Shown here piece after piece: positions 11,601-24,591 of a DNA stretch of 64,000 nucleotides. The stretch spans positions 15,786,149 through 15,850,148 of the forward strand of contig NC_092699.1 of NCBI RefSeq assembly GCF_964275005.1, given 5' to 3'. Source of the stretch: Diadema setosum. Lineage: Eukaryota; Echinodermata; Echinoidea; Diadematoida; Diadematidae. Position numbers and translations under genes: made by a program. Within the stretch, counting starts at the first letter, position 1. Every line of letters starts with the position of its first letter. The notes under the pieces were generated by a model. That model searched no databases and was not told the DNA's origin. It worked only from the letters and a program-made list of their open reading frames with translations.

Positions 11601-13760
11601 GTGAACAATGACGTCAACGTTACGGATGCTCAAGGATATGAATAATGCATCATCGCACGGTGCATATAAGGTGAAATGAATATGCATCATGTAGCGAGCA
11701 ATACAGCTGTCAATGCACTGCATGAATGCATGCTGTGCGCATGTGCTAATGATTGTGAGTTTTAGTGAGCATCGGTGAGCTGAAGATATTTGCTTTATAA
11801 GACAACATTTTCTGCATCATAAGCAATGAAATGCATCAAACAGCCGCCGATGTGAATCATTTAGGTTTAATCGACCCATGTAAGTAGTTTTTGTTGAAAA
11901 ATGAAGGAAATATAGCGCCGCAACGGTACCCGTTTTGTACAACATTAAGATCTGAATGCGAAAACGGCGCAGCCCCAATGCTGCACGTTGGGGCTGGTCG
12001 CAGTTACCAAGCTAAGTGCTCTCTCTACAGTCCAAGCATACTAGCCCGACCAGATGCTGTGTGAAGCACAGCGTCAGACAGACGGGGCCTCGCCATCAAA
12101 GTGGGGAACCACAACAAAACTACAAAACTTACACATTACTTGATAGACATGTGTACATTACTCACTTATGCTTACATGCATATTATAGAAGGTACATAAG
12201 TCCATAGAGAGCCCTCACGATAAGTCCATTGAACAAAAAAATGGCAATTTCTAGTGCAATCCCCAACCGTCGGGGGTTCATCGTTGCAGAATTCAAAATG
12301 GCGCATTGACCACTCAGCAAATGCAAATTATGCATCCGCATACGTGGCTGGAAGTGCAGCGATCTACTGCGTGCATGCCTGCGCTCTTTGTAGCAGCACG
12401 GTCGACAGCGTGACCTTTAAAAGTGCATTCCCTATCGTGTGAACTCCTAATTATCAGATGTACCGTTCGCACATGCTGCATATAATCTTCATTTTCGGTA
12501 AGTTGTGAAATGTGTATGTCAATATCGATAACATAGATATGTAGTGTCATTATAAATGAAGATTAACTTTTAATGAGTTTGAGGTGACCAAAAATGTCAA
12601 GGATCAAAACTCAAAGCGATCGTAGAGCGATCACCGAGCTCTCTTTGTGTTCTGGGCCGTTCCGGTACAGCCCTGTCGCTATTTATACAGCGACTGGGTT
12701 GCGTAGGCCTCATAGTTAAAAGCACACTTGGTTCAATGCATTAATAAGTTGCTCATTTTCTTCTAAAAGGAGCTAGATACTCTAACCGGTGTTAGACCTC
12801 TAGCCTAGAGTCAATGGTATAATGGGTAGTGCCTAAAAGTGGACGTGTTTGTTTCATGTTCTTGGACTTGGTCATGTGTAAAATACATGCATTTACGTAA
12901 GCCATGAAGCCTAATGTAAGACATTTAATACCGAGTGAAACCGACAGACAATTAATTAGACCTACCTAATTATACAGACTGTTCTCACGAAGTGCAAAGC
13001 AACAATACCCTCAGGATGAGGCTCAGCTGCAGCTCGTCGCAGCGCAGCGTGCATACTGGGAGCTGTATTGGATGCATCGGAAAGAAAAGGGAAATCCCCC
13101 GCGCACGTACACATCGCGCCCACGTTCCCCTACGCATGCAATTGTGAATTGGTCATTCCAATCAAACCAGACTTGTATCAAAATATTCACCTGAAAATGG
13201 AGCAATTACGGTGGTTGGGGTCGTCAAACAGATTCCACTCTCCTTACCTTCTAAGCCCTTAATTATCTTCAACACTAGGCATGTTCTTGGACATTGCAGG
13301 TTGAGCTGTCGGTTACCGAGCTGTCCCCCTTTCCCCGGCCGGGTAAACTCTCGCTTTCTGACCTGACCGACTTTAGGCTGCGGCCGCGCACACACCACCT
13401 ACGGTACGGCCGTACGGGCAAGCAAGAGAAAAATGCCAAGCGCACACACTCGTGTACAAACGTTTATGCGACGTTGCGCACCGTGTTAGCTGCAACGTGT
13501 AACTACAGAACCGGCTACAGAAAAACATCGCTAGCCATATAAGAAATTCGTACTGATTTTTCGTCTTCATGACAATATCTTATCATTTTCGCCACCTTTA
13601 GTCACACTGCCAAGTACAATCAGGAAAACTCACCTCTCACCCGGCTGTTACTTAGCTGTTTCAATCGCTAACTACTAACCACTTAGTCAGTCTACTCCCG
13701 CCATGTGGTTACTTCAAGGGAATGTTGTGGAAGTAATTATAATACGGCGACTTAATTTGC
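8640..13760 (-). other. Possible unrecognised minus-strand transcription unit
   Basis: Several minus-strand pieces look exon-like. There are splice-donor-like sites in CpG-richer sequence near 14049 (GTAAGTA), 13640 (GTGAGT) and 13248 (GTAAGG). A strong acceptor at 10307-10308 is followed by an open segment, 10306-10221, with a well-placed ATG at 10284 (MDDLIQRFQTG...). A second acceptor opens a 29-codon segment at 10105-10016 (VILTPNDIVHLRIE...). A possible last exon near 8903-8855 (LAQSERGADDLSPINA) is followed by AATAAA at 8650-8645. I could not join these pieces in a consistent phase and recognise no protein, so this is a pointer, not a gene call. Confidence 0.2.
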
Positions 13761-14110
13761 ATAAATTCTTCCGCGTGGGAAATTTGTTAGTAAAACTAAA
13801 TTGTCGTCAAAGATCCGCTTATTTTCGAGGTTTTAGGTCATTTCTTCATTTGGAATTTGTAGCATCTGACATTCAAACTGAAAAGAAAGAGTGATATGGA
13901 CACCGATGATGTCCGGTGTGGAACTATATGTCAATACTTATCATCCATCTTAAAACCGTATTACCTACGCAATTGTGCTATTTTTAACCACTGTCTCCTG
14001 TGTAGTACACATTGCTCGTAGTGAAAGGTTGTGAGCTCGTACTTACAGTAACACAGTCGAGTCGACGTCGCTCACAAAATCGTAGACATTACACGCAATT
14101 AAACAAAAAC
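11290..14110. promoter_or_regulatory. CpG-richer unique zone, possible promoter region
   Basis: This interval holds clearly more CpG and less repeat sequence than its flanks, several GC-rich hairpins, and minus-strand donor-like sites near 13.2, 13.6 and 14.05 kb. It could be the 5' end of a gene reading leftwards. No TATA box or initiator can be assigned with confidence. Confidence 0.25.
11299..11320. other. GC-rich 9-bp hairpin with GCAA loop
   Basis: GACCGCGCC, loop GCAA, then GGCGCGGTC form a perfect 9-bp stem in otherwise AT-rich DNA. Two further hairpins lie nearby: AGCCCCAA/TTGGGGCT around 11970-11995 and GTCGCT/AGCGAC around 12675-12695. Function unknown. Confidence 0.6.
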
Positions 14111-14440
14111 AACAACACCTGACCACGAATCTGCGGATGCACGTGTACTGTGTACTACCGTACATTATTGTATGTGCGGTGCAAATGTAACTAAGTTTTT
14201 TGTAATCAGCAGCAGCAGCGCTTCACTTTGGCTAGACAACACTTTTATTTTCTAGGCCCAGTGAGATTGAATACAAACTTTCAAATAAAACTGAGGCCTT
14301 TTTATTTCATTTTTTACCCACATCCCTGCCCACTAGCACTAGTGGGCAGTGGCCGACTGGTAGAAAAGCAGGGCTCTAGGGCCTACATGTTTTATAGAAT
14401 TCAATGGGGAGGGGGTATATCAGTGCCAAGAGCTATATAG

Positions 14441-14831
14441 GCTTACATTATGCACTACCCTTTGCAGATGAAATAAAAACTCAGCTATAGGGGGCCTAGT
14501 CCTTCAAAATAGTTCTAAAATGTGAGTCAGAGATAGAAAAAAAAAAACAAATGTAAAAAATTTATCAGTACATTGTATACTCAATGTTGTACTTATAAGT
14601 ATTGTTCAATAAACAAAATGTGAACAATGGTTATAATATTTTTTCGTTATGTAGCCCAAACCTTCTACAGTTATTTATCGAGAAGAATATCTCCTTATAT
14701 TTTAGGCTTTATTGCATTTTTTTTTATATGGTAGGATGTTTTGTGATACAACTGACCTACACATATGCATAAAATGTGATAACTCGAACTTTTTTAAAAT
14801 TACTGCGCCCAATGGTAAACAATACATACCT
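14441..14831. mobile_element. MITE with TTAA end, family 4, copy 1
   Basis: It matches 32437-32795 through shared blocks such as TTCAAAATAGTTCTAAAATG, CTCCTTATATT(T)TAGGC and GGTAGGATGTTTTGTGATAC. The right end reads GGTAAAC...ACCT followed by TTAA (14832-14835). The left border is eroded. Confidence 0.65.
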
Positions 14832-14835
14832 TTAA

Positions 14836-15187
14836 CCAATATGGATAAGCCTATCTCGAGCTATAGTGACAGCGAATTATTTCACTACAAGTCAAACTAT
14901 ATTAGGCCTACCCCAAGTACCTCTGCTATAAAACTTTGGATGTTCGTACAGGGACACTAAAAACGTACGTGTGTCACGTTGAGATGATAGTGTTTGTACC
15001 CCCACCCCAAGATATTATCATGATCAGGGGTGGATCGATCTTTTTGCCCAGTGACGATGAAATCATGGACTTGATCATGACAAGCGAAACAAAAAAAAGT
15101 CTTAACTTTTTTTCTTTTTTTTTTTGCTGCCGTGCTGCTACTTCTCTTCCCAAATCCACAGATAAACAAAAAATGAATGAATAAATG

Positions 15188-15227
<40 letters not shown>

Positions 15228-15250
15228 CATCAATCATGTCAATACATGAA

Positions 15251-15321
<71 letters not shown>

Positions 15322-17040
15322 AACAAAAAGTCATGAGTGTAAGCCCAAACAAAGCAAAGAAAAGCAGAAACCAAAGGAGCTAGGCCGATGGGGGTTCAAC
15401 CCCCACATCCCCCCCCCCCCCCCGCAATCGACCACTGTAATGATGACTGTAAATATAGATTACAGACTGGACGTAGCAAAACTTGTATGCACGAACCGAC
15501 GGAGAGAGAAAAGAAGTTTGAATTAGACCAAGGTCTGGAGTATCTGTCACACCTCCATCAATACTGGCTCTCTGAATATTTGATACCAGTGCTAGTATCA
15601 TTGTTAAACATAAAATTATAAAACAAAAATTCTAATTGATCAATCCTATAAGTTTTAGTACATTTCTTCACATTCTTCACATAGACCTGACAACGAATCC
15701 GTTTTATGTACATGTATATCATCACAACAAAATAATATTAATAATAATAATAATAATAGACACGACCTAGATGACAATTGAGATATTGCTTTCAGCAAGA
15801 CCTATCTTATTAAATTCTATAATTACTATGTTTGTATCAATATAATACTCTGACAACATTGCTATGATATCTGGGTTATTTTCGTTATTTTTTTTAATCA
15901 TAAAATCACGTGGGGATGAAACGTATAACAAGATGAGGTTGCACCCTATTGATAAAAAAAAAAAAAAATCAAGGCTTGTGTCCAAGGCCAATTGCAACTG
16001 AGGCAAATCTGAAGGAAACTTTGAGACGAGAAATCAGTCCATTTCTTTCAAATTTCCCCTCAACAAGTATTCCCACTCAAGTATAACGCGCACCTCCTGT
16101 AGTAACAGTCGGGCAGATACTGATTATTATGAGAGACGACTGGAAGGAAGACTAAGATCTTGCTAAGCTCATACTAGTAACACGCAGTTCGAACTTCGGA
16201 CAAAAAGTACGTGGCAACAAGAGTTATTTTTTCAAGAGTGATGTCACTAGGCAATGAATGGTGGTGCGTGGGAGTTATTGACTCCAAATAGATGACTTCA
16301 TCTGCGTGGGATTGGTCAAGAATGTAACAGAGCGACTAATGAGCAAAGAAAACCTAACCCTACTCCGAGAACGACACCAATTGATAGTGCACTACTGTAT
16401 ACCAACAGTGGCCCTGGAGAACGATCGTTATCGATTACATTGTTCGCGATCACAACATTAACTTACTGGTACATCAATCGTTGTTTTGACCTATTATGTA
16501 TAGTCGCAGTTAGCATGCATGTAAACATTGCGTGACTGAACCATCACATAATTTCCACAAGGTGTATACATATGCTAAGTAAAATGCTTATATAGTAAAG
16601 TGAAACGACCTTCGAAATTTTCTTTTGTTATGTATCTTCTTATCAATTCTGGGTAATATCTTTGTAAACATTTTAGCACATTTCTCTCCACTACATTTTG
16701 CTATTTTCGCAACCCCAATAGTGTACTTATGATGACGCTCATACAAAATGAGGCCCATCAAGTAGGGCCGCTCAACATTATGAAACTATTCTGGAGAGGG
16801 TAGTGACTCAACGATTTTTTTTTTTTTTTTTTTTTTTTACATAGCTATAGAACCGTCTATACAGAATGACAAGTAAGTATTAATTGCTACTTACTTCCTT
16901 ATGGGTATAATAGTATCATTAATCCCTCTGATTCATGAAGGAGGACTGGTGAATCAAGTGTTTTTTTCATTATGCCAGCAACTGAAAATAGTGGGACTTG
17001 ATATTCTACTATCGTTCCACTGCTTTGACGTCCATTTTTT
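14836..17040. other. Non-coding stretch
   Basis: Apart from the microsatellites at 15189-15321, a TAA run at 15736-15759 and poly(T) at 16816-16838, I see no gene, RNA gene or element with defined ends. Confidence 0.45.
15189..15321 (+). repeat. (AATC)n and (AAAT)n microsatellites
   Basis: An AATC tract (about 15189-15228) is followed by a long AAAT tract (about 15249-15321). Confidence 0.9.
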
Positions 17041-18180
17041 TTTTAAAAGAATATTTTATTCTTCATCAATGGAAACATAATATACAAATATATTGATACA
17101 AAAATCTCCGGACCAATTTTATAGTCCTTTTCAACATTGGATGCAACACTGATACCAAAACTTTACATCGGTTTAACATGTTTTGATACACTCTGGTACA
17201 TTTTTTTCACAATCAATATATACAATCCATATAAACATCTCTTCTTTTCTAGTTTTACATTACTAATTCCTCAATCTCTTAACAATTTTTTTCTTTCATT
17301 ACATAATAAATTCTATTAACTGAATCACTTACCCCAAAAATATTTCTTTTCAGCTTTCATACAATCCAACCTAAAATATCAATATCCATTGATTGAAGTT
17401 TTTTGTTAAAAACAAAACAAAAACAACCCCCCTCGCCACCCCCCTTCTCAATACCCCCGTCCATTCTCCCTCTTACTACCCCACCCCATCCCCCCTCCCC
17501 CTTCCAGAACCCAATTCAATTTGTAATCGATTGTGGATGAAGGATTCGGTTTTTTTTTTTTTTTCATAATCTTTTATTGATTCCATATTCAATTCAACTA
17601 CATGAGAAATAAAAAAAAGTGATTATGTACAAAAATGCAACACAAATCTTCATTACATAATCATAATCGATGAAAACATCATTGTACGAAAATGCCACAC
17701 AAATTAGCACTACATAATCATAATTGATGAAATCAAATCCCGCTGTACTTTCAGCGCATAATACGTTCAATGAAATATACCTTATATAGATAAAGCACTT
17801 TATTGGAATCTATTTCCATTTTGACTCTCCCATCCCGTGATTGAAACCAATGCCCCACCATTCTCTTTACCGCTACCCTCCCATCCCCATCCAAACCCTA
17901 TTCCCTCCATTTTATACCTTTCCAATCACACCTTCCTCCCCCCCCCACCCCCCCATGGACATCTGGCTATGGGTTCTTCCATATACTTTTAAAGATTTTC
18001 CCATTTAGTAAAATGAATAGTTAAAGTTCCCCTCTTGATGCTATATCCCTTCCCTCTAATCCGTCTTCTGGAATATATTTTTCAATTAATGAAGGCGGCT
18101 TTTCATGCTCTCTGCTTTAAAAATCAAATATTTCAACAACAACAAAAAATCATATTATGATTAAACAATAATTATTGATG
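17041..18180 (-). repeat. Two minus-strand retrotransposon-like 3' tails in tandem
   Basis: On the minus strand two AT-rich blocks each end in an AATAAA-like signal and poly(A), near 17041 (AATAAAATATTC then A-run) and near 17551 (CAATAAAAGATTATG then A-run). Each is preceded by a G/A-rich segment (complement of the C-rich tracts at 17426-17510 and 17820-17955). Part of the second (17627-17740) is a 57-bp tandem duplication. They resemble LINE 3' UTRs; no reading frame remains. Confidence 0.4.
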
Positions 18181-18345
18181 TTTTCCCTTATTGCACTCTT
18201 TCATCCCAAACAAGATTTCCCCCAAGTCAGTTTCGTAAATCAACATCACCTTTATCACTTTCTTTCAATATTATTGAGGATTGAATTATTGATTTGATGG
18301 AACATTGTGGATGATGGAATCGAAATAAAAACTCAATATTTTTTG

Positions 18346-18346
<1 letters not shown>

Positions 18347-18387
<41 letters not shown>
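18347..18387 (+). repeat. (CAA)n microsatellite
   Basis: About 13 perfect CAA units. Confidence 0.9.
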
Positions 18388-21235
18388 AACGGGCGTGACA
18401 ATACATTTGATGAAGCTTTCTCATCACGATCTTGCTGTGACGTCATTTGGATTTACCCAAAACTTTAGGAAGAATTGTCCGACTTTCCTAAAACTCAAAT
18501 TAATGTTTCCATCACGGTAGTATACTTCTCAAGTGACATTCGCATTTACATTTGGTATAAATTTCCCTAAAAACCAGAAAGTCACAGTGAGGGGTGAATG
18601 TAAATTTTAAACTGGGCCTAAAGCATTACGTATATGTCATCACCCTGACACTATCCACTCCCATTTCGTATTATATAACAACATGCAGAAATTGGCCAGA
18701 AAATATTTTCTTACTTGTCCTTAAGCGGGCCTTTTCAATCATGTCTTTCAATGGAAATTTTATCTTTTATATGAGGTCGATTCACATCATCTCAATTAAA
18801 AATTTAGGCTCGAAGAATACAATATGAACAATATAGAACTGCTGAACAAGTAAAGGCAATTACGACAAACCATCACCTTCATATTATTGTTGTTTCAATA
18901 TACGACTGGACTCCATGTCTTACTTGGATTTTGAGAAGAAAAAAAGACACATCTCAATCTGAGATTTATACCTTACTCGTTTCATTTTGTTTCACTTTTA
19001 ACACATTAGATTACAGCAGTTGAATACACATACTAATAATACAAGAATGCAATGAAAAACAAACTATGAACAGTGATACCACTTTGTAAATTTCGAGACA
19101 ACTACAAAAACTACCTTCTTGCCATCTTAACATGACATTATTTTGTATGCCTGTAGGGGCAATTCTTTTTTTTTTCTTTTTTTTTCAAATGTCTAATTTC
19201 TTCAATCTTAAATTCATTTAAAGTATAATGTACCCTGGGTTTCGATTCTGTTGATATTATTTTCTATACGTTATTCACATTGTGTGTAAGATTATGTTAT
19301 TAATTATGTAGAGATGGAGAAAAAAAATAGATTCGAAGTTGAATCTTAACTTGAATGGAAATATCACATGCATACATTGTTTTATTTTGCCAAGAGGAAA
19401 GAATAGTCTATGGTCATCAAAAAAATCCAACAAAAACATGAAAATCACAGAATGCTAAAAAAAAAAAAAAAAAAATCCTCTCTTTAGTGCTCGCAGTGGA
19501 GTGATGTCGCTTACAGTCACAATAGATAAGGTAATTATAACATTAGACCTTACATGGAACATTAGACGAACATTGTTTTTGTCGTGTAGTTCAGCACAAT
19601 TGTTCCAATATTGTTGGAATATCAAATATCTTTGTGTATTATAGTGACTGCCGCTTCCGTTGATGTTGTATGTTGTTGGTTTTGAGGTGTGCATTTTCAC
19701 ATTATGACATCACACCAAAATAAAAATGACGAAAGTTTCTTCTTATAGCATCCAAATCTTATGCATTACTGTATCTCAAAGGCTTTTGCAGTGTAACATA
19801 CACACACATACACACATACACACACGCACAAGGATTCTAGGTCGGAATTTCCCCAGGGCAGTGTGTGTATTACTTGAAGTTTGTTTTAAACATCCAGTCC
19901 CCGCCCTCTCTTTGCCAAGCTATTAATCGGAAAGTAGTCCCGGTCAATACATGTTACTTGTGGATGGGTGAGTGTGCGTGTGTGTGCGTGTGTGTGTTTT
20001 CGCGTTTTTGTTTCTTCTTGATGCTCTTCTTATTCATATTGTCTTTCTGGTGTTATCACTAACTCAACAAGAGACAGAAGAGAGAATAGAGAGAGAAAGA
20101 AAGAGAGGAAGAAAGAAAGAAAGAGAAGAGAAGACCAGAACAAAAGAACAAGACAAATGGAGCGGTACCATTATCTCACCTGTTCAAGCAGCCTGACGAG
20201 TGTCTAACAAATTATTATTAAACCCATACTCGGTCTATTTGTTTGAACTGCGCTTCAAAGATCACAGAACTCCGTATAATAGTGACTCACTCGGACTGTA
20301 AATATTGAATTAAAAGTGTGAGGGATATCACGCACTTTAAATCAAGGGAACCACATACTTTAATTCTGTAAGGATGTTATGTCACCGACGATCATCATGA
20401 CAATTTCGTGTTAACTTTAATTGAATATTGCTTGATTCCCGTTGGCAATATGTCACTATCATTATGTCGACTGTTTTGTCGTCATCAACTTGTGATACAA
20501 GGGATATGAATGTCGTTATTTCAGCTTCCGAACACGTAATTTCACCTATGACAGGATATACTGTTCAGATTATTATGCTAACCTTGTATCTGGTAAAATT
20601 GCCAAGATCAACATGTTCACAACTTAGACAGGGATTACATGCTTCCGAAATTTTAGTGATGGTTATTGTACATACTGGAATTAAAGAAACCGTCTCCATT
20701 CATCTGTCTTGATATCCCAGAGAGTTGCTTTAAAAAGCAGTCTTTGAAGTTACAGACCATGCAGAAAAGAATGCGAGCATAAACCCATCTGCATTGATTC
20801 TGTTGTGGTTAGGTGAATCACGGGCCATCCAGAAGAAGTATTTGTTTTGAGGGTCGGCCTGCGGTTTCCATAGAACTTTGAAACTTTTAGGAGAGAATAC
20901 AAGTCATTACGTCTTTATCTATTAAAAGAAATGCGGTCATGGTTTAAATTAGAAGCAGAGGTGATATTCTCTTTTCCACATACACTATAGTATACCACCA
21001 TGTTTAGTTGCATAATAATTCTGTGAGGCATGCGTATGCATGTATGTATGTACAAGCATCACTAATTGTGTGTGTGTGTGAGTGTTCAGATTTAAAACTG
21101 TTGGTGAATATACGTGGTTTCCTGTCAAAAGTTGGTGACAAATTTTTGATTGACAGTTTCATCATTTCCAGCTGCTCATAACAGGACCTCTATCACTTCT
21201 TTGCAAAATAATAGATTATGTATATCTGCATGTAC
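18388..21235. other. Non-coding stretch
   Basis: AT-rich sequence with a CA tract near 19797-19830, a TG/CG-rich tract near 19970-20000 and a purine-rich AGAGA/AAGAA tract near 20065-20140. No gene seen. Confidence 0.45.
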
Positions 21236-21324
21236 TACTACTACTACTACTACTAATAATAATAATGATAATAAAAATAATAATAATAATAATAATAATT
21301 TTAATAATAATGATAATAATAATG

Positions 21325-21364
<40 letters not shown>
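21236..21364 (+). repeat. (ACT)n/(AAT)n microsatellite
   Basis: Trinucleotide tract; the poly-Asn, poly-Ile and poly-Leu open frames over it are artefacts of the repeat. Confidence 0.9.
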
Positions 21365-21366
<2 letters not shown>

Positions 21367-21556
21367 GGAATACAAAAAATACAAAAACAAAACAAAACAA
21401 AAATTCAGTTTATATTACACACCTTGTTTGTAAGGTTGAGACTTCGTTTGTGTACTGTATTTAATTCTGTTTATTTTTCAGCTTTTGATGTTTGATGTTT
21501 TGATGTTTTCTTCAGAGGTGGGCAGGGAATAGCTCAGGCTGTCGCCATTGTTTACA

Positions 21557-21567
21557 AGTTGTTGTAG

Positions 21568-21622
<55 letters not shown>
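21557..21622 (+). repeat. (GTT)n microsatellite
   Basis: About 20 GTT units, close to the (AAT)n tract. Confidence 0.9.
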
Positions 21623-21624
<2 letters not shown>

Positions 21625-22004
21625 TAGGCCATTCTAGTACTCTTTGACGGTACAGGGGCATAATAAGCGTTTTGTCAATTTTTTTTTTTTTTTTGCTAAC
21701 AAACTGTTATAAGCTTCTGAAATTCTTGCATCCGATTAGCTGAGAGCAAATTTGTCAGAAAAGAATATCCGACAAAACTCCTTTCATGAAGTGCCCCCCC
21801 CCCCCCCCCCCCCAATGAAACACACGTGCACAATGACTACGAAGGGTAGGGAGCGATAGAGGGCGCACGCACGGATAATTTGGCCAGAGTTTGGCTACTC
21901 GGCATGGGGCCGACTCCTGTAAGTCCTCCTACACCACTGTCCTACACTGGCACTGGACTAAGCGATGAAGATAAAGTCCATTGCCTCTAATGCCTAGAGT
22001 GCAT

Positions 22005-22088
22005 TAAACACTGCTACTGTCCAGGGACACGATCCAGGGACCTTATTGAGAGTCTTGTAGGTTAATCCACTGAGCCAAGTAGTTCCCT
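22005..22088 (-). mobile_element. tRNA-derived SINE head (degenerate)
   Basis: The minus strand shows a good A box (TGGCTCAGTGG), then, at tRNA-like spacing, a weaker B box (GGATCGTGTCC). This is the RNA polymerase III promoter arrangement of a tRNA-derived SINE. No complete cloverleaf can be drawn. Confidence 0.4.
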
Positions 22089-22089
22089 A

Positions 22090-23600
22090 TATCGTGAGCA
22101 TGGAATCATATGAAATTATAATTAACTACGAGCCTTTGGGTTATATGACACAAAGTGATACAGGATGTCTTCAGAGCCGGCGGAAACGGGGGGGGGGGGG
22201 GGGAGGGCTCGGCCCCCACTTCTTCTTCTTTTTTCTCTAGCACAATACGCAGGAATTCATAGGGTGTGACCACTTTGGGCCCCCACTTTTTTTTATCTAT
22301 TTTTTTTTTAAACCCCGGAAGTGGCACTAGAGAAAAAATAAAATTGCAATAGTGTATACCAGAGCGACTTTGTTGGTTTTGTTTTGTTTTGTTTTGTCTT
22401 GTCTTGTCTTGTTTTTTGGCAGCCGACGAAACCTTATAGTGGGTAAGACTTTTTTTATTTTGTTTATTTTTTTTTCCTTGCATGTCAGCTATTTTTCGCC
22501 TGTTAGCTGGTGAAACGCGGAAGTGGTATCAGAAATATAGCCCCCCCCCCTCCCACACACACACACACTGCACTCACGCACACACACTCTTAAAAACGTG
22601 GCGCCGGTCATGGTCTTGTAATATTATTCAATTCAAAGTCAATTAGAATCAAATTTTATATCTAAACCACCTCGCATTTTCCCTATACAATAATCTGCCA
22701 TTAATCTTATTCTAACTGCATGTTTGCAGAAGCTTTTCGTCTTCTTCATCTCTTAATCGTCACCAGAGCAGTTGCTGCCATCGCGTCTGATGTTGACGAA
22801 CGATGAATTTGTGTTGTTAGCATTCTAACAAAAGTTACTCAGTATTTCTTATATATTTCACAATTGTTATGTGTGTGTACGCTTTCCTCTTCGGTCCACA
22901 AGGGCTTCTGATGCCTGGAAATATTGTGTGACATTGTTCGTAACAATTCTCCTGATTGTAACATTGTTGTTGTTCTTAAACTAACATTATGATTATTCAG
23001 TTATTTGGGGGGCTTGCACATTTCAGCCTGTAAAAATATCCTGATAAGAAGAGTAACTGCAACAATGTAGATATTGAAAAACAAAGTAGTAGAAACAGTA
23101 AAGGAGGCGAGGCAAAAAAAGGCAAATTTTGAGAAAAAGACATAAAAAACGGAAGATGATAAACGATGATGAAAAAAGAGGGAAAATTTGGCCTATCATG
23201 AATTAGTAAATGATATGACCTTCTCAACAATGTCTTATGACACTAATTGAAAATATTTCGAAGGATAACAGTAAGTGAATTGAAATGCTATCAAGGAATA
23301 TTTTATTTGATGATGATGATGATGAAACAGCATTTATACAGCGCCATTATCTGTAGAAACATTCAAGGGCGCCCAGCTCCCACAAAGTGTCACACATCAT
23401 TCACAAAGTTGCTGGAAAAGATAAGTCTTCAGTTCAGACTTGAAAGTACTGAGGTTGTTGCAATTCCGAAGCTGGACTGGTAAATATTCTATTTGTAATA
23501 AAAACAACACAAAGAAAAAAAATCACATTAATACATAATCAATTTCCAAAAGCCAGGCAGCAAGTTTGTTGTGGTATATACATAATGCGAGCACCGAAGC
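22090..23600. other. Non-coding stretch with homopolymers
   Basis: Contains poly(G) (22190-22203), poly(C) (22542-22551), TTTTG repeats (22380-22412) and a CA tract (22553-22567). The piece 23312-23480 (GATGATGATG, then a CAGCGCC-containing segment) looks like an old dispersed repeat. No gene seen. Confidence 0.4.
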
Positions 23601-23620
23601 AGGGCTACATCGAAGCAGAT

Positions 23621-24380
23621 CTGCCCTACTTTGGCAAAAGAAAGCAAGTGACATTTTTATGGATATTGACTTTTTTTTAATTGATTTGGCATATTTGAGG
23701 CATGCTCTATTTAACTGAAAAAAATCAAAATTACAATTTTGGCCGACTTCTGAGATATTCAGGTGGCAAAAGGAAGCAAGTGCACAAAATTGCATGAAAA
23801 AATGGCAAAATGAAGCAACTTACAACCTTGTGATATGATTGTCATTTGCTTCCCTTCGCCAAATCATTTATATTCACTCACAATATAAGATACTTTGGCA
23901 ATGAAGGGAGCAAGTAACATGCTTATTACTGTATATGATTGTCACTTGCTTCCTTTTGCCAATTTTTTTATGTTTGCTACAAATCTATAATACTTTGGCA
24001 AAAGGAAGCAACTAACATTCTCATTATATGATTGCTACTTGCTTCCTTTTGCCAGATTATCTATATTTGCACACAATCTATACTTTGGCAAAAGAAAGCA
24101 AGTAACATACTCATGAAAAATGATTGTCACATGCTTCCTTTTGCCAGATTTTTCATGTTTGCTACATATCTATAATGCTTTGGCAAAAGGAAGCAAGTTT
24201 CTATGGGAATATCAAAATTCTTCGATTTGTCATAAATGCATCACCATATGAATTGCACGAATACCGACATTGTTTCTCATCACAAATTTTCATGTTGAAG
24301 GGCCTACCCAAAAATATATTTTCTTCATTTGTAGCATTTGTGCTCGATGTCACTTGCTTCCTTTTGCCAAAGTAGGGCAG
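23621..24380. mobile_element. Fold-back element of alternating inverted 18-bp motifs, upstream of PINK1
   Basis: The ends CTGCCCTACTTTGGCAAAAG and its near-complement CTTTTGCCAAAGTAGGGCAG form terminal inverted repeats, with AGAT on both outer sides. Inside, the motif TTTGGCAAAAGGAAGCAAG or its complement occurs about a dozen times, mostly alternating in direction (for example near 23631, 23763, 23847, 23892, 23945, 23992, 24038, 24086, 24131, 24178, 24353). The right end is 211 bp from the PINK1 start codon. No coding capacity. Confidence 0.75.
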
Positions 24381-24591
24381 AGATCAGCTGCTAGCGACCT
24401 CTACGACATAAAAATTGTCGAAGGGGGTTTCCCGAAATAGAATATGACGTCTTATATTCGAGCACCAACTCTGCTGATGCAATGTTACGAGTGTAAACAC
24501 TAGCAAAAATCTGCGAAGGAGATGGAGATGTAAACTCAATTATAGCAACAAAGGTGATCATATGGAAGCTAGGAAATTAACATAGAGAACA
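24381..24591 (+). promoter_or_regulatory. PINK1: PINK1 proximal upstream region and 5' UTR
   Basis: The interval between the fold-back element and the start codon must hold the 5' UTR and probably part of the core promoter. An in-frame TAG at 24583-24585 makes the ATG at 24592 the first possible start in this frame. ATGACGTC at 24444 is a CRE-like half-palindrome. No TATA box is evident. Confidence 0.45.

Noticed and set aside
21150..21495. Poly-Asn, poly-Ile and poly-Leu open frames
   Set aside because: Products of the (AAT)n microsatellite.
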